From Burkholderiaceae bacterium (GTDB taxonomy: Bacteria; Pseudomonadota; Gammaproteobacteria; Burkholderiales; Burkholderiaceae_C): a stretch of 34,891 nt of DNA. Shown here piece after piece: positions 1 through 9,444 of this stretch. The notes under the pieces were generated by a model. The model ran no database searches and was not told where the DNA came from. It saw nothing but the letters and a program-made list of their open reading frames with translations. Within the stretch, counting starts at the first letter, position 1, and each line of letters begins with the position of its first letter. The DNA is taken from the NCBI GenBank assembly GCA_013360485.1, contig JABWBN010000018.1, forward strand, positions 1 through 34,891. The letters are read 5' to 3'. The translations under genes and the position numbers were made by a program.

Positions 1-149
1 AACAGCGGCACGCCCAGGCGCCCTTCCAGGTCGGACAGGCGCTTGCTGGCCGCGCCCAGCGCGAGGTGCTCGCGCTGGGCGCCGCGGGTGATCGAACGGG
101 TCTCGGCAATGGCGAGCACGAGGTTCAGGGTGGTGAGGTCGAATCGCAT
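1..149 (-). CDS. LysR-type transcriptional regulator, N-terminal part (runs off left edge)
   Basis: The first 49 codons are visible, starting with ATG at 149 and reading MRFDLTTLNLVLAIAETRS onward. This is the usual start of a LysR-family DNA-binding domain: a short first helix followed by the helix-turn-helix. The visible part includes the typical stretch ITRGAQREHLALGAASKRLSDLE followed by GRLGVPLF, which closes the recognition helix. The effector-binding half lies outside the window, so neither the ligand nor the regulated pathway can be read. The gene is divergent from the 130-residue gene at 450, and a LysR-type inverted repeat lies between them (262-282). By the family rule it probably controls itself and/or its divergent neighbour. 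The family call is secure; any specific function would be a guess. Confidence 0.88.
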   Translation of the reverse strand, partial: MRFDLTTLNLVLAIAETRSITRGAQREHLALGAASKRLSDLEGRLGVPL

Positions 150-261
150 GGGGGCACCGCCATCCACGGTTCACCCGACAGCACTGCGGCGCCGACGACG
201 CCGGTTCAGTCGCGATCATCCGCGAAGGCTGCAGAGTCCGTTCACGGCAGTGATGAACAAA

Positions 262-282
262 GCCTTCGCATTCTACGAAGGC
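262..282. promoter_or_regulatory. Probable LysR-type operator (T-N11-A box)
   Basis: A perfect 7-base inverted repeat, GCCTTCG and CGAAGGC, is separated by the 7 bases CATTCTA. It contains the LysR-family core TTCG-N7-CGAA, with T266 and A278 in T-N11-A spacing. It is 113 bases upstream of the LysR start at 149 and 167 bases upstream of the gene at 450, inside their divergent intergenic region. The rest of the stretch 150-449 shows no other supported gene. Regulator binding is inferred. Confidence 0.5.
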
Positions 283-449
283 ATTTCCACGAAACGACGC
301 TTCGACTCCCAGACCGCGCCGCTGTGTTTCGATTGTTCGTTCCCGGCGCCACCATTGCAACCGCCGGCACATTCGAGCGACATCGGATTGCGACGGCGTT
401 GCGCGACGATGCGGGCCATCGAGACGCAACCAACACCCGAGGAACCGCG

Positions 450-842
450 ATGGGACTGATCGAGCGACGAATGATCCAGGCGATGAAGACCGATACCCTG
501 CCCGGCCGCAGCCGCGAAATCGAGGAGATCTGCGGTCAAAGCGTGCCCTACGAAGTCGACTGGAGCTCTTTCGAGAGCGACGCCGGCGCACTGAACTTCC
601 TGGACAACGTGGCCTGCCATCGCGTGAACATGGCGCTGCGCACCATCGCCACGGACGAAATGGGCAAGCAGGCGCTGCGCGACGGGCTCAAGCTCATCCG
701 GCTCAAGAACGTCCCGGACGCCGTCCAGCGCCACCTGTCCTTCGAGCAGGGCGTGCTGGAGATGCACGCGCCGTGGGCCCTGGGTACCCAGGGCATGCAC
801 GGCGACGCCGCCATACGCGAGGCACTGCTGGCGCGGCTGTAG
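450..842 (+). CDS. Conserved-type hypothetical protein, 130 aa
   Basis: I do not recognise the family. The reading frame is open far upstream, but the part before 450 is antisense to the LysR gene and the intergenic region. I chose ATG 450 because GAGGA precedes it at a normal distance. The product starts MGLIERRMIQAMKTDTLPGR and is soluble, mostly helical and rather acidic in its first half. It has no signal peptide, membrane segment or obvious catalytic motif. Two cysteines (near residues 28 and 51) show no metal-binding spacing. It is divergent from the LysR-type gene and may be its target. It converges with the esterase gene across 843-934, where I see no clear terminator. Codon use looks like that of its neighbours, which supports a real gene. 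Confidence 0.55.
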   Translation: MGLIERRMIQAMKTDTLPGRSREIEEICGQSVPYEVDWSSFESDAGALNFLDNVACHRVNMALRTIATDEMGKQALRDGLKLIRLKNVPDAVQRHLSFEQGVLEMHAPWALGTQGMHGDAAIREALLARL

Positions 843-934
843 TCCCCAGCGCGGCAGTTGCGCCACGCACGAGGCCGCGCAACCGTTGTGACGTGGCGCT
901 CACGTGGCCCGCCGTGCGCTCAAGCAGTGGTTGG

Positions 935-1897
935 CTAGACTGCACCCAGGTGGCGCTGCAAGAACGCGCGCACTCGCGCCCCCACTGCGTCCGGATCTGC
1001 ACCGAAGTCCATGTGACCGGCAGCGGGGATAACGACAAGCTCGTGCGGCACACCCGAACGCGTCAATGCATCCGCCAGGCGCCGCGCCTGGTCAGCCGGT
1101 ACGACGGGATCATTCTGGCCATGCAGCACCAGCGTCGGCGGCATGGTCGCGTCGAGCAGCAGAGCCGCACTTGCGGCACGCGCTCGCATGGGGTCGTCGC
1201 CGACCAAGGCACGCACGGACGCCCGTCCTTGCGAACGCAAGGTGGCCGCGTGAGTCGGGTCCATCGCCACTGTCAGGTCGTGCGGGCCGCCGTGCGCCAC
1301 CACCACCTGCACAGCGCTCGACTGTTCGGCCCAGCCGCCCTGCCCTTCGTGCTCACGAGCCGACTGGGTGGCACCGAGCATGGCCACCAGGTGCGCGCCG
1401 GCGGAACCGCCTATCGCCCCGATGCGTCGGGCATCGACCCCGAGCTCGCCGGCATGCGCGCGCAGCCATCGCACGCCGCACTTGACGTCTTCGAGTTGCG
1501 CCGGGAACGGCGCGCCCGGCAGGAACCGGTACTCGACCGCCACGCCGACGATACCCGCCTGCGCGAAGCCGCGCATCAGCGGATGGTAGTCGCGGCGGTG
1601 CCCGGCCTGCCATCCACCGCCATGCACGAACACCATGGCCGCACGGGCAGCCGTTGGCGCACCGGCGATTGGCGGCAAGGCCAGGTCCACATGCAACTGC
1701 CGGCCGCCACCGCTGCAGGCCGGCACATCCAGCCTCCAGGTGGGCTCGATGGCCCGAGGCGTGCATGCCGTCAGCGACAGGGTGAGGGCCGCACCCACTG
1801 CAGCCAAGGGAACCACACCGGCACGGTGGCCGACTGCGCGCCGCACCGCCGTGCGGCAGCTGGACGTGAGCCGAGTGACTGACGGTGTCGTGCGCAC
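935..1897 (-). CDS. Alpha/beta-hydrolase esterase, predicted lipoprotein (last gene of the propionyl-CoA operon)
   Basis: A 320-residue alpha/beta hydrolase of the BD-FAE/carboxylesterase type. An N-terminal hydrophobic segment ends in a lipobox, LTAC (Cys45), so the mature protein is probably a lipoprotein facing the periplasm. The oxyanion motif HGGGW is at residues 92-96, and the nucleophile Ser165 sits in GGSAG. The likely acid is Asp263 in GQNDPVVP and the likely base His295 in AGHMDF, giving a complete triad. The start used is GTG 1897, four bases after the stop of the VOC gene. The ribosome-binding site is weak, and an internal GTG would still leave a signal sequence. The position at the end of the pcc operon suggests co-transcription, but a periplasmic esterase has no obvious role in methylmalonyl-CoA chemistry. 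The substrate is unknown. Confidence 0.85.
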   Translation of the reverse strand: MRTTPSVTRLTSSCRTAVRRAVGHRAGVVPLAAVGAALTLSLTACTPRAIEPTWRLDVPACSGGGRQLHVDLALPPIAGAPTAARAAMVFVHGGGWQAGHRRDYHPLMRGFAQAGIVGVAVEYRFLPGAPFPAQLEDVKCGVRWLRAHAGELGVDARRIGAIGGSAGAHLVAMLGATQSAREHEGQGGWAEQSSAVQVVVAHGGPHDLTVAMDPTHAATLRSQGRASVRALVGDDPMRARAASAALLLDATMPPTLVLHGQNDPVVPADQARRLADALTRSGVPHELVVIPAAGHMDFGADPDAVGARVRAFLQRHLGAV

Positions 1898-1901
1898 GCC
1901 G

Positions 1902-2369
1902 CTATCCCAAAGCGGCGATCACCTCGGGCGGCGCCTGCACCAGCTCGATCAGCACACCCTCGCCACCGATCGGGAACTCGTCGCTCGCTTTCGGGTGGAT
2001 GAAGCAGATGTCGTAGCCCGCCGCCCCTTTCCGGATGCCGCCGGGCGCGAAGCGCACGCCGTGGGTGCTCATCCACTCCACGGCGCGCGGCAGGTCATCG
2101 ACCCACAGCCCGATGTGGTTGAGCGGCGTGGCGTGGACGGCCGGCTTCTTGTCGGCATCCAGCGGCTGCATCAGGTCGATCTCGACCGCATACGGGCCGG
2201 GCGCGCCCATCTCGCAGACGTCTTCGTCGACGTTCTCGCGCTCCGAGACGAAGCAGCTCTTGTCGCGCAGGCCGAGGATGTCGACCCACAGCGCGCGCAG
2301 GCGCTGCTTGTCGGGCCCGCCAATGGCCACCTGCTGCAGGCCGAGGATGCGAAAGGGCTTGGAAGTCAT
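1902..2369 (-). CDS. VOC-family protein, methylmalonyl-CoA epimerase-like
   Basis: A 155-residue glyoxalase/VOC-fold protein made of two beta-alpha-beta-beta-beta modules (about 6-70 and 82-150). The second half closely resembles methylmalonyl-CoA epimerase, with [10 protein letters not shown] (His85), [16 protein letters not shown] and GVLIELV (Glu142). In this operon the expected job is to interconvert (S)- and (R)-methylmalonyl-CoA between the carboxylase and the mutase. One oddity is that the first metal-binding His of canonical epimerases, expected near residue 12, appears as Gln (LQQVAI). The exact substrate is therefore less certain than the context suggests. ATG 2369 overlaps the bioB stop as ATGA, which favours it over a TTG at 2384. 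It ends four bases before the esterase start. Confidence 0.8.
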   Translation of the reverse strand: MTSKPFRILGLQQVAIGGPDKQRLRALWVDILGLRDKSCFVSERENVDEDVCEMGAPGPYAVEIDLMQPLDADKKPAVHATPLNHIGLWVDDLPRAVEWMSTHGVRFAPGGIRKGAAGYDICFIHPKASDEFPIGGEGVLIELVQAPPEVIAALG

Positions 2370-3334
2370 GACAGGGCTTCGCAAGGTTGGGACTGAGCGG
2401 CCACCGGCAGGTCCAGGCGCTGCAGCAGCGCGCGATCGGCCGCGGCGTCGGGGTTACCGGTGACAAGCAGCTTGTCGCCGTAGAAGATGGAATTGGCGCC
2501 GGCCATGAAGCACAGCGCCTGGATGCCCTCGCCCAGCTCGCGCCGGCCGGCCGACAAGCGCACGCGCGAGCGCGGCATGGTGATGCGTGCGGCCGCAATC
2601 ACGCGCACCACCTCGAACGGGTCGACCGGCTCTTCATCGGCCAGGGGCGTGCCGGGCACGCGCACCAGGTTGTTCACCGGAACCGAGTCGGGCGCCGGAT
2701 CGAGACTGGCCAGCTCGGCAATCAGGCCAGCGCGCTGCGCGCGCGTCTCGCCCAGGCCGACGATGCCACCGCAGCAGACCTTGATGCCGGCCTCGCGCAC
2801 ATGGCGCAAGGTCTCCAGCCGATCCTCGTAACGGCGCGTACCGATGACTTGGCCGTAGTGGTCGGCCGAGGTGTCGAGGTTGTGGTTGTAGTAGTCCAGC
2901 CCCGCTGCGGCCAGGGTGCGGGCCTGATCGGCGCTGAGCATGCCCAGCGTCGCGCAAGTCTCCAGGCCCAGGCCGCTGACTTCGCGCACCAGCTCCGCCA
3001 TCTTCAGCAGGTCGCGCTCGTTGGGGCTGCGCCAGGCCGCACCCATGCAAAAGCGCGTGGCCCCGGCGGCCTGCGCGGCGCGGGCGGCGTCGGTCACGGC
3101 CGCGGGGTCGAGCATGCGGCTGGCTGGTACACCCGTGGGATGATGCACCGACTGCGGGCAGTAGCCGCAGTCTTCGGGGCAGCCGCCGGTCTTGACCGAC
3201 AGCAGCGAGGCCAGCTCCACTTCGCCGCCGGGGAAGTGACGGCGATGCACCGCATGCGCCTGTTGCACGAGTTGCATGAACGGCTGTTCGATCAGGGCCA
3301 GCACCTGCTGGCGTGTCCACCCGGGCGTGGTCAT
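2366..3334 (-). CDS. bioB: Biotin synthase BioB
   Basis: A radical-SAM enzyme that inserts sulfur into dethiobiotin, the last step of biotin synthesis. It has 322 residues, a normal length for the family. The [4Fe-4S]/SAM motif CPEDCGYC gives Cys52, Cys56 and Cys59. The second-cluster ligands are also present: Cys in FCMGAAW, Cys in ETCATLG, Cys in KVCCGG and Arg in [15 protein letters not shown] and [11 protein letters not shown] are further BioB signatures. ATG 3334 overlaps the pccA stop by ATGA, so translation is probably coupled to pccA. The other biotin genes are not in this window. Its place directly after the biotin-carrying subunit gene suggests that cofactor supply is matched to carboxylase production. 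That is an inference from layout. Confidence 0.97.
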   Translation of the reverse strand: MTTPGWTRQQVLALIEQPFMQLVQQAHAVHRRHFPGGEVELASLLSVKTGGCPEDCGYCPQSVHHPTGVPASRMLDPAAVTDAARAAQAAGATRFCMGAAWRSPNERDLLKMAELVREVSGLGLETCATLGMLSADQARTLAAAGLDYYNHNLDTSADHYGQVIGTRRYEDRLETLRHVREAGIKVCCGGIVGLGETRAQRAGLIAELASLDPAPDSVPVNNLVRVPGTPLADEEPVDPFEVVRVIAAARITMPRSRVRLSAGRRELGEGIQALCFMAGANSIFYGDKLLVTGNPDAAADRALLQRLDLPVAAQSQPCEALS

Positions 3335-5358
3335 GCGAAGCGCACGATGGGTTGATCCACGGCCAGGCTCTCACCCTTGGCGGCCAGCAGCTCGGCCACG
3401 GTGCCGTCTTGAGCGGCGGTGAGGATGTTCTCCATCTTCATCGCCTCGATTGTGGCCAACCTCTCCCCGGCCTGGACCGCCTGGCCCGGCTGCACGGCAA
3501 TGTCGACCAGCAGGCCCGGCATCGGCGAGAGCAGGAACTTGCTCATGTCGGCCGGTGCCTTGAAGGGCATGACGCGCAGCAGCTCGGCCGCCCGCGCACT
3601 CATCAGCTGCACGTCCAGCCGCAAGCCGTTGTGCTGGACCCGGTACCACAGCCCCTCGCGCTCGATCTGGGCGACGAACGGCCGGCCGTTGCAGTGGCCG
3701 GCGGCCCGGATGCCGCGGAAGCTCCAGTCCTTCTCGATCGCGTAGATTCGATCGCCCATTTCGACCTTCACCCCGCCGTTGGCCACGACACGCAGTGGCA
3801 CGTGCCGATGCGCCCCGCCCTCGCCCTTGACGACGCCGACGAAAGCCTCGCCGATCTGCACATGGTGGCCCGGCAACTGGCCGCTGATGCCGGCGGCACG
3901 ATCGCGATAGCGGCGGTAGACGGCGGCGGCCAGCGCGACGAGGAAGTCCGGGTCATCGTGCGGTACGTCTTCGGCGCGGAAGCCCTTGGGATAGTGCTCG
4001 GCGATGAAGCCGGTATTGAAGTCCCCTGCGACGAACTTGGGGTGCGCCAGCAGTGCCGCCTGGAACGGGATGTTGCTCGAAACGCCGCGGATCACGAAGC
4101 CGTTGAGCGCCTCGCGCATCTTGGCAATGGCGTCGGTGCGGTCGACGCCGTGCACGATCAGCTTGGCGATCATCGAGTCGTAGAACATCGGGATCTCGCC
4201 GCCTTCGTAGACGCCGGTGTCCACCCGCACGCCGCCACCCTCGGGCACCGGCAGCGAGGCCTCCATGGTTTGCGCCGGCGGGTCGTAGCGCACCAGGCGC
4301 CCAGTGGACGGCAGGAAGCTGCGGAACGGATCCTCGGCATTGATGCGGCACTCCATGGCCCAGCCGTTGCGCCGTATGTCGGACTGCGCGAAGGCCAGCC
4401 TCTCGCCGGCTGCAACGCGGATCATCTGCTCGACGAGGTCCAACCCGGTGATGCACTCGGTGACCGGATGCTCCACCTGCAGCCGGGTGTTCATCTCCAG
4501 GAAGTAGAAACTCTGGTCCTTGCCGACGACAAACTCCACCGTGCCTGCACTCTGGTACCTCACGGCCTTGGCCAGCGCCACCGCCTGCTCGCCCATGGCC
4601 TTGCGGGTGGCCTCGCTGATGAAGGGCGAGGGCGCTTCCTCGATCACTTTCTGGTGCCGGCGCTGGATCGAGCACTCGCGCTCCCACAGGTAGACGACGT
4701 TGCCGTGCGCGTCGCCCAGCACCTGGATTTCGATGTGGCGAGGCTGCTCGACGAACTTTTCGATGAAGACACGGTCGTCGCCAAAGCTGTTGCGCGCCTC
4801 GTTGCGGCAGGCCGAGAAGCCCTCGAAGGCCTCCTTGTCGTTGAACGCGACGCGCAGGCCCTTGCCGCCGCCGCCCGCGCTGGCCTTGATCATCACCGGG
4901 TAGCCGATGCCCTTGGCGATCTCGACCGCTCGCTCGGGCGACTCGATGGCATCGTTCCACCCCGGGATGGTGTTGACCTGCGCCTCGTTGGCGAGCTTCT
5001 TCGAAGCGATCTTGTCGCCCATCGCGGCGATCGAGTAATGCTTCGGACCGATGAAGGTGATGCCCTCTGCCTCGGCCCGCTTGGCAAATTCCTCGTTCTC
5101 CGAGAGGAAGCCATAGCCCGGATGCACCGCCTGCGCCCCTGTGCTCTTGCACGCGGCAATGATCTTGTCGGCCACGAGGTAGCTCTCTCGGCTGGGCGCC
5201 GCGCCGATGAAGACCGCTTCGTCGGCCAGTTCGACGTGGCGCGCGTCGCGGTCGGCCTCGGAGTACACGGCGACAGTCTTGACGCCCATGCGGCGGGCGG
5301 TCTTGATGACGCGACAGGCAATCTCGCCTCGGTTGGCGATGAGGATCTTCTCAAACAT
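3331..5358 (-). CDS. pccA: Propionyl-CoA carboxylase alpha subunit (biotin carboxylase plus biotin carrier)
   Basis: This 675-residue subunit carboxylates its own biotin with ATP and bicarbonate and passes the carboxyl group to PccB. The biotin-carboxylase N domain opens with [20 protein letters not shown]. The ATP-grasp glycine loop AGGGGKG is at about 161-167, and the ATP-grasp/C-terminal biotin-carboxylase motifs include [17 protein letters not shown]-type linker region follows (about 500-590). The C-terminal carrier domain holds the biotin site AMKM, with Lys641 34 residues from the end, as usual. The frame stays open upstream to 5478, but I chose ATG 5358 because the family starts there and GGAGA precedes it. 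The gene lies 41 bases after the DUF389 gene and overlaps bioB by ATGA. Acetyl- or methylcrotonyl-CoA carboxylase subunits are similar, but meaB and the mutase in the operon favour propionyl-CoA. Confidence 0.95.
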   Translation of the reverse strand: MFEKILIANRGEIACRVIKTARRMGVKTVAVYSEADRDARHVELADEAVFIGAAPSRESYLVADKIIAACKSTGAQAVHPGYGFLSENEEFAKRAEAEGITFIGPKHYSIAAMGDKIASKKLANEAQVNTIPGWNDAIESPERAVEIAKGIGYPVMIKASAGGGGKGLRVAFNDKEAFEGFSACRNEARNSFGDDRVFIEKFVEQPRHIEIQVLGDAHGNVVYLWERECSIQRRHQKVIEEAPSPFISEATRKAMGEQAVALAKAVRYQSAGTVEFVVGKDQSFYFLEMNTRLQVEHPVTECITGLDLVEQMIRVAAGERLAFAQSDIRRNGWAMECRINAEDPFRSFLPSTGRLVRYDPPAQTMEASLPVPEGGGVRVDTGVYEGGEIPMFYDSMIAKLIVHGVDRTDAIAKMREALNGFVIRGVSSNIPFQAALLAHPKFVAGDFNTGFIAEHYPKGFRAEDVPHDDPDFLVALAAAVYRRYRDRAAGISGQLPGHHVQIGEAFVGVVKGEGGAHRHVPLRVVANGGVKVEMGDRIYAIEKDWSFRGIRAAGHCNGRPFVAQIEREGLWYRVQHNGLRLDVQLMSARAAELLRVMPFKAPADMSKFLLSPMPGLLVDIAVQPGQAVQAGERLATIEAMKMENILTAAQDGTVAELLAAKGESLAVDQPIVRFA

Positions 5359-5399
5359 GGTGGGTCTCCATCCGAAATATGCGTCGCATCGGTACAGTC

Positions 5400-6830
5400 T
5401 CAGCGCTTGGGTTCGCCGCGAAGCACGACACGGTCTATGAGCTGAACCTGGGCACCGCCCAGGCGAACCTCCAGCCACCGCAGCAGCGCGTCACGCTGAT
5501 CCGGGCGCAGCAGCCGGTCGGCCTCGACCAGGACGACGGCCTGGCTGGCAGGCTGTCGCAACGGCGGGGCCGGTTGTGACGGTGCCGAGGCGGCGGTCCC
5601 CGGCACGGGCGGCGATGACGGCATCGCGCTGCTGTCGGTGCGCTCGCCCCAGGCCAGCGTGAGCGCCGACACTTGGGGCAACTGCGCCCTGACCTCGGCC
5701 AGCAACGTGGAAGTCAGGAGCGGAGGCGCCGCCGCGCTTTGCTCGACCAACGTCGTGAGTCGACCCTCGACCTGCAGCAAGCGGGCCTCGGTGAGCTGCA
5801 ACTGCTGAACCACCGACTGGTCGAGATCACGCTTGATCTGGCTGCGCAAGGAATTGAGGTCCACCGGCTCGTCACCCGCCCGGCGCAGCTCAATGTGGCT
5901 GCCGGACTGACCTTCCGAAGCCATCAGTTGCTTGGCTGTCGCCATGACCCTTGCTTCGTCGACTTTGCCCACCAGCGTCAGCCTCAGCAAACGCGCCGGT
6001 GCATCGACCTGCTGCGCCACGATGCTCACGCGAGGGTCGGCCTGCAGTTGCCGAGCCACCCGTTCCGCAGCGGCCTCGAAAACCTCGTTGCCGACGAATC
6101 GATAGGCCAGCCAGACGCTGGGCGCCAACACGACCACGATTCCCAATGCGATGCCGAGCCGGTGCCGCGCACGGGTTCGCGGTTCAACCGAACCGCGCAG
6201 CGGCAGCGCCAGCATTCGTGTGACCAGCAAGGTGGCGAATGCGATGAACATGCCGTTGATCAGGAACAAGTACATAGCGCCTGCCACCATGTCCCAACGG
6301 CCGTTGGCCAGGCCAAAGCCGACGGTGCACAGGGGGGGCATCAGTGCGGTCGCGATCGCGACGCCAGGGATGACCGTGGAGACGTCTTTGCGCGTGGCGG
6401 CCACCATACCGGCAGCGCCACCGAAGGCAGCAATCAGGACATCCCACAGGTTCGGCGTCGTGCGTGCAAGCAACTCCGTGCCGGGATGCGTGAGCGGGCT
6501 GACGGCGAAGTACAGCGTCGAGGTCACCAGGCTCACGCCGGTGAAGATGGCCAGCGTGCGCGCGCCCTGGCGTATGAGGGCCAAGTCCTGCACCGCGGCG
6601 CCGTAGCCCATGGCCTGTATCGGCCCCATCAACGGCGACACGAGCATCGCTCCGATGATCACGGCGGTGGAATTGACGTTCAGTCCCACGGACGCGATCA
6701 AGATGGCGAAGAACAGCACCCACAGGTTCGCGCCGACGGGGTCGCTGCCGGCCCGAATGTCGGCGTCGATCACATCGGGGTCATCCTGATCCCGACGCAG
6801 GTTGAACAGGTGCTCGAGCGTGCGTGACAT
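5400..6830 (-). CDS. DUF389 (TIGR00341-type) integral membrane protein
   Basis: A 476-residue membrane protein of unknown function. After a short soluble N terminus comes the family signature GANLWVLFFAILIASVGLN (about 33-51), then NSTAVIIGAMLVSPLMGPI (53-71). About six hydrophobic segments lie between residues 35 and 250, including one containing ATALMPPLCTVGFGLANG. The C-terminal half is soluble, with a probable coiled coil (about 355-390) and a Pro/Ser/Ala-rich linker before a last folded segment. ATG 6830 fits the family start and lies 19 bases after the pccB stop, although the ribosome-binding site is poor. The gene sits between the two carboxylase subunit genes on the same strand with small gaps, so it is probably co-transcribed. 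Transport or osmotic functions have been proposed for DUF389 proteins, but nothing here shows one. Confidence 0.88.
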   Translation of the reverse strand: MSRTLEHLFNLRRDQDDPDVIDADIRAGSDPVGANLWVLFFAILIASVGLNVNSTAVIIGAMLVSPLMGPIQAMGYGAAVQDLALIRQGARTLAIFTGVSLVTSTLYFAVSPLTHPGTELLARTTPNLWDVLIAAFGGAAGMVAATRKDVSTVIPGVAIATALMPPLCTVGFGLANGRWDMVAGAMYLFLINGMFIAFATLLVTRMLALPLRGSVEPRTRARHRLGIALGIVVVLAPSVWLAYRFVGNEVFEAAAERVARQLQADPRVSIVAQQVDAPARLLRLTLVGKVDEARVMATAKQLMASEGQSGSHIELRRAGDEPVDLNSLRSQIKRDLDQSVVQQLQLTEARLLQVEGRLTTLVEQSAAAPPLLTSTLLAEVRAQLPQVSALTLAWGERTDSSAMPSSPPVPGTAASAPSQPAPPLRQPASQAVVLVEADRLLRPDQRDALLRWLEVRLGGAQVQLIDRVVLRGEPKR

Positions 6831-6849
6831 GGCCGCCGGGCGCCGATGC

Positions 6850-8382
<1,533 letters not shown>

Positions 8383-8405
8383 GGTCAGGGACTCCTCGGT
8401 CGAAT

Positions 8406-9440
8406 TCAGTGAAACAGGTCGAGCAGGCGGCGTGCGGCCACCGAGGCAGCAACGCGCCCGGCACGCACGTCGTCGGTCAGGCCCGGCAAAGCGGCTCGCA
8501 CCGCCGGTTGGTGTCGGAATCGTTCCTTCAGGCCGGCGTCGATGCGCTCCCACATCCACGCTTGGTCCTGTCGGTGGCGGCGATCGGCAAACGCACCGCT
8601 GGCCGTCTGGAGTTCACGGTAGCGCGTGACGGCGGCCCAGAACTCGGCCAGGCCCTGGCCGTGCAACGCAGACATCTGCAGCACCTGCGGCTGCCAGGCA
8701 TGCGCGCCGTGCGCATGATCGGGGTGACCCAGCGCGCCGGCGCTGGCCACCAGCCGCAATGCCGAGGTGATCTGGGCCCGGGCGCGCGTGGCTGCCGCTG
8801 CGTCCAGATCGGCCTTGTTGATGACCACCAGATCCGCCAGTTCCATCACGCCCTTCTTGATGGCCTGCAGGTCATCGCCTGCGTTTGGCAGCTGCAGCAG
8901 CACGAACAGGTCAGTCATGCTGGCCACCGCGGTTTCGCTCTGGCCCACGCCCACCGTCTCGACGACGACGGCATCGAAGCCCGCGGCCTCGCACACGAGC
9001 ATGGCCTCGCGCGTCTTGTCGGCCACGCCGCCCAGCGTGCCGCTGCTCGGACTCGGGCGGATGTAGGCCTGCTCGCTGGCAGCGAGACGCTCCATGCGCG
9101 TCTTGTCGCCAAGGATGGAACCACCCGAGACACTGGACGACGGATCGACTGCCAGCACGGCCACGTGATGCCCCAGACCGATGAGATGCAGCCCCAGCGC
9201 CTCGATGAACGTGCTCTTGCCGACACCGGGTACTCCGGAGATGCCAAGCCGGAACGATCGCCCGGCTGCCGGCAGCAGCGCATTGAGCAACGCGTCGGCA
9301 CGTGCGCGGTGATCGGTGCGCGTCGACTCCAGCAACGTAATGGTCTTGGCGAGCGCACGCCGCTGGCGCGGGCCGGGCTCGCCGCGCACCGCGTCGTACA
9401 GCGCCTGATCGGCGGCCTCGAGCATCGTTGGCACGTGCAT
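8406..9440 (-). CDS. meaB: MeaB/ArgK-family GTPase, methylmalonyl-CoA mutase chaperone
   Basis: A 344-residue G3E-family P-loop GTPase that protects and reactivates B12-dependent methylmalonyl-CoA mutase and gates cobalamin loading. The Walker A motif GVPGVGKST is at about 69-77. [20 protein letters not shown] is a MeaB signature. The switch region [10 protein letters not shown] and the guanine-specificity motif NKAD follow. The C-terminal helical dimerisation arm is present. The start is not firm: ATG 9440 lies four bases after the mutase stop, but neither it nor ATG 9425 has a strong ribosome-binding site, so translation may be coupled to the mutase gene. Being next to the mutase is the standard arrangement and supports the MeaB name over the older ArgK transport annotation. 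Confidence 0.94.
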   Translation of the reverse strand: MHVPTMLEAADQALYDAVRGEPGPRQRRALAKTITLLESTRTDHRARADALLNALLPAAGRSFRLGISGVPGVGKSTFIEALGLHLIGLGHHVAVLAVDPSSSVSGGSILGDKTRMERLAASEQAYIRPSPSSGTLGGVADKTREAMLVCEAAGFDAVVVETVGVGQSETAVASMTDLFVLLQLPNAGDDLQAIKKGVMELADLVVINKADLDAAAATRARAQITSALRLVASAGALGHPDHAHGAHAWQPQVLQMSALHGQGLAEFWAAVTRYRELQTASGAFADRRHRQDQAWMWERIDAGLKERFRHQPAVRAALPGLTDDVRAGRVAASVAARRLLDLFH

Positions 9441-9444
9441 GCAG

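Noticed and set aside
773-1882. Plus-strand frame of 369 codons opposite the esterase gene
   Set aside because: The minus-strand frame has the lipobox, HGGGW, GGSAG and the catalytic Asp/His; the plus-strand product is Arg/His-rich and featureless.
3313-5445. Long plus-strand frame opposite pccA (710 codons), with similar long frames opposite scpA, pccB and sdhA
   Set aside because: Same antisense effect. The minus-strand proteins carry complete catalytic motifs, and the antisense products carry none.
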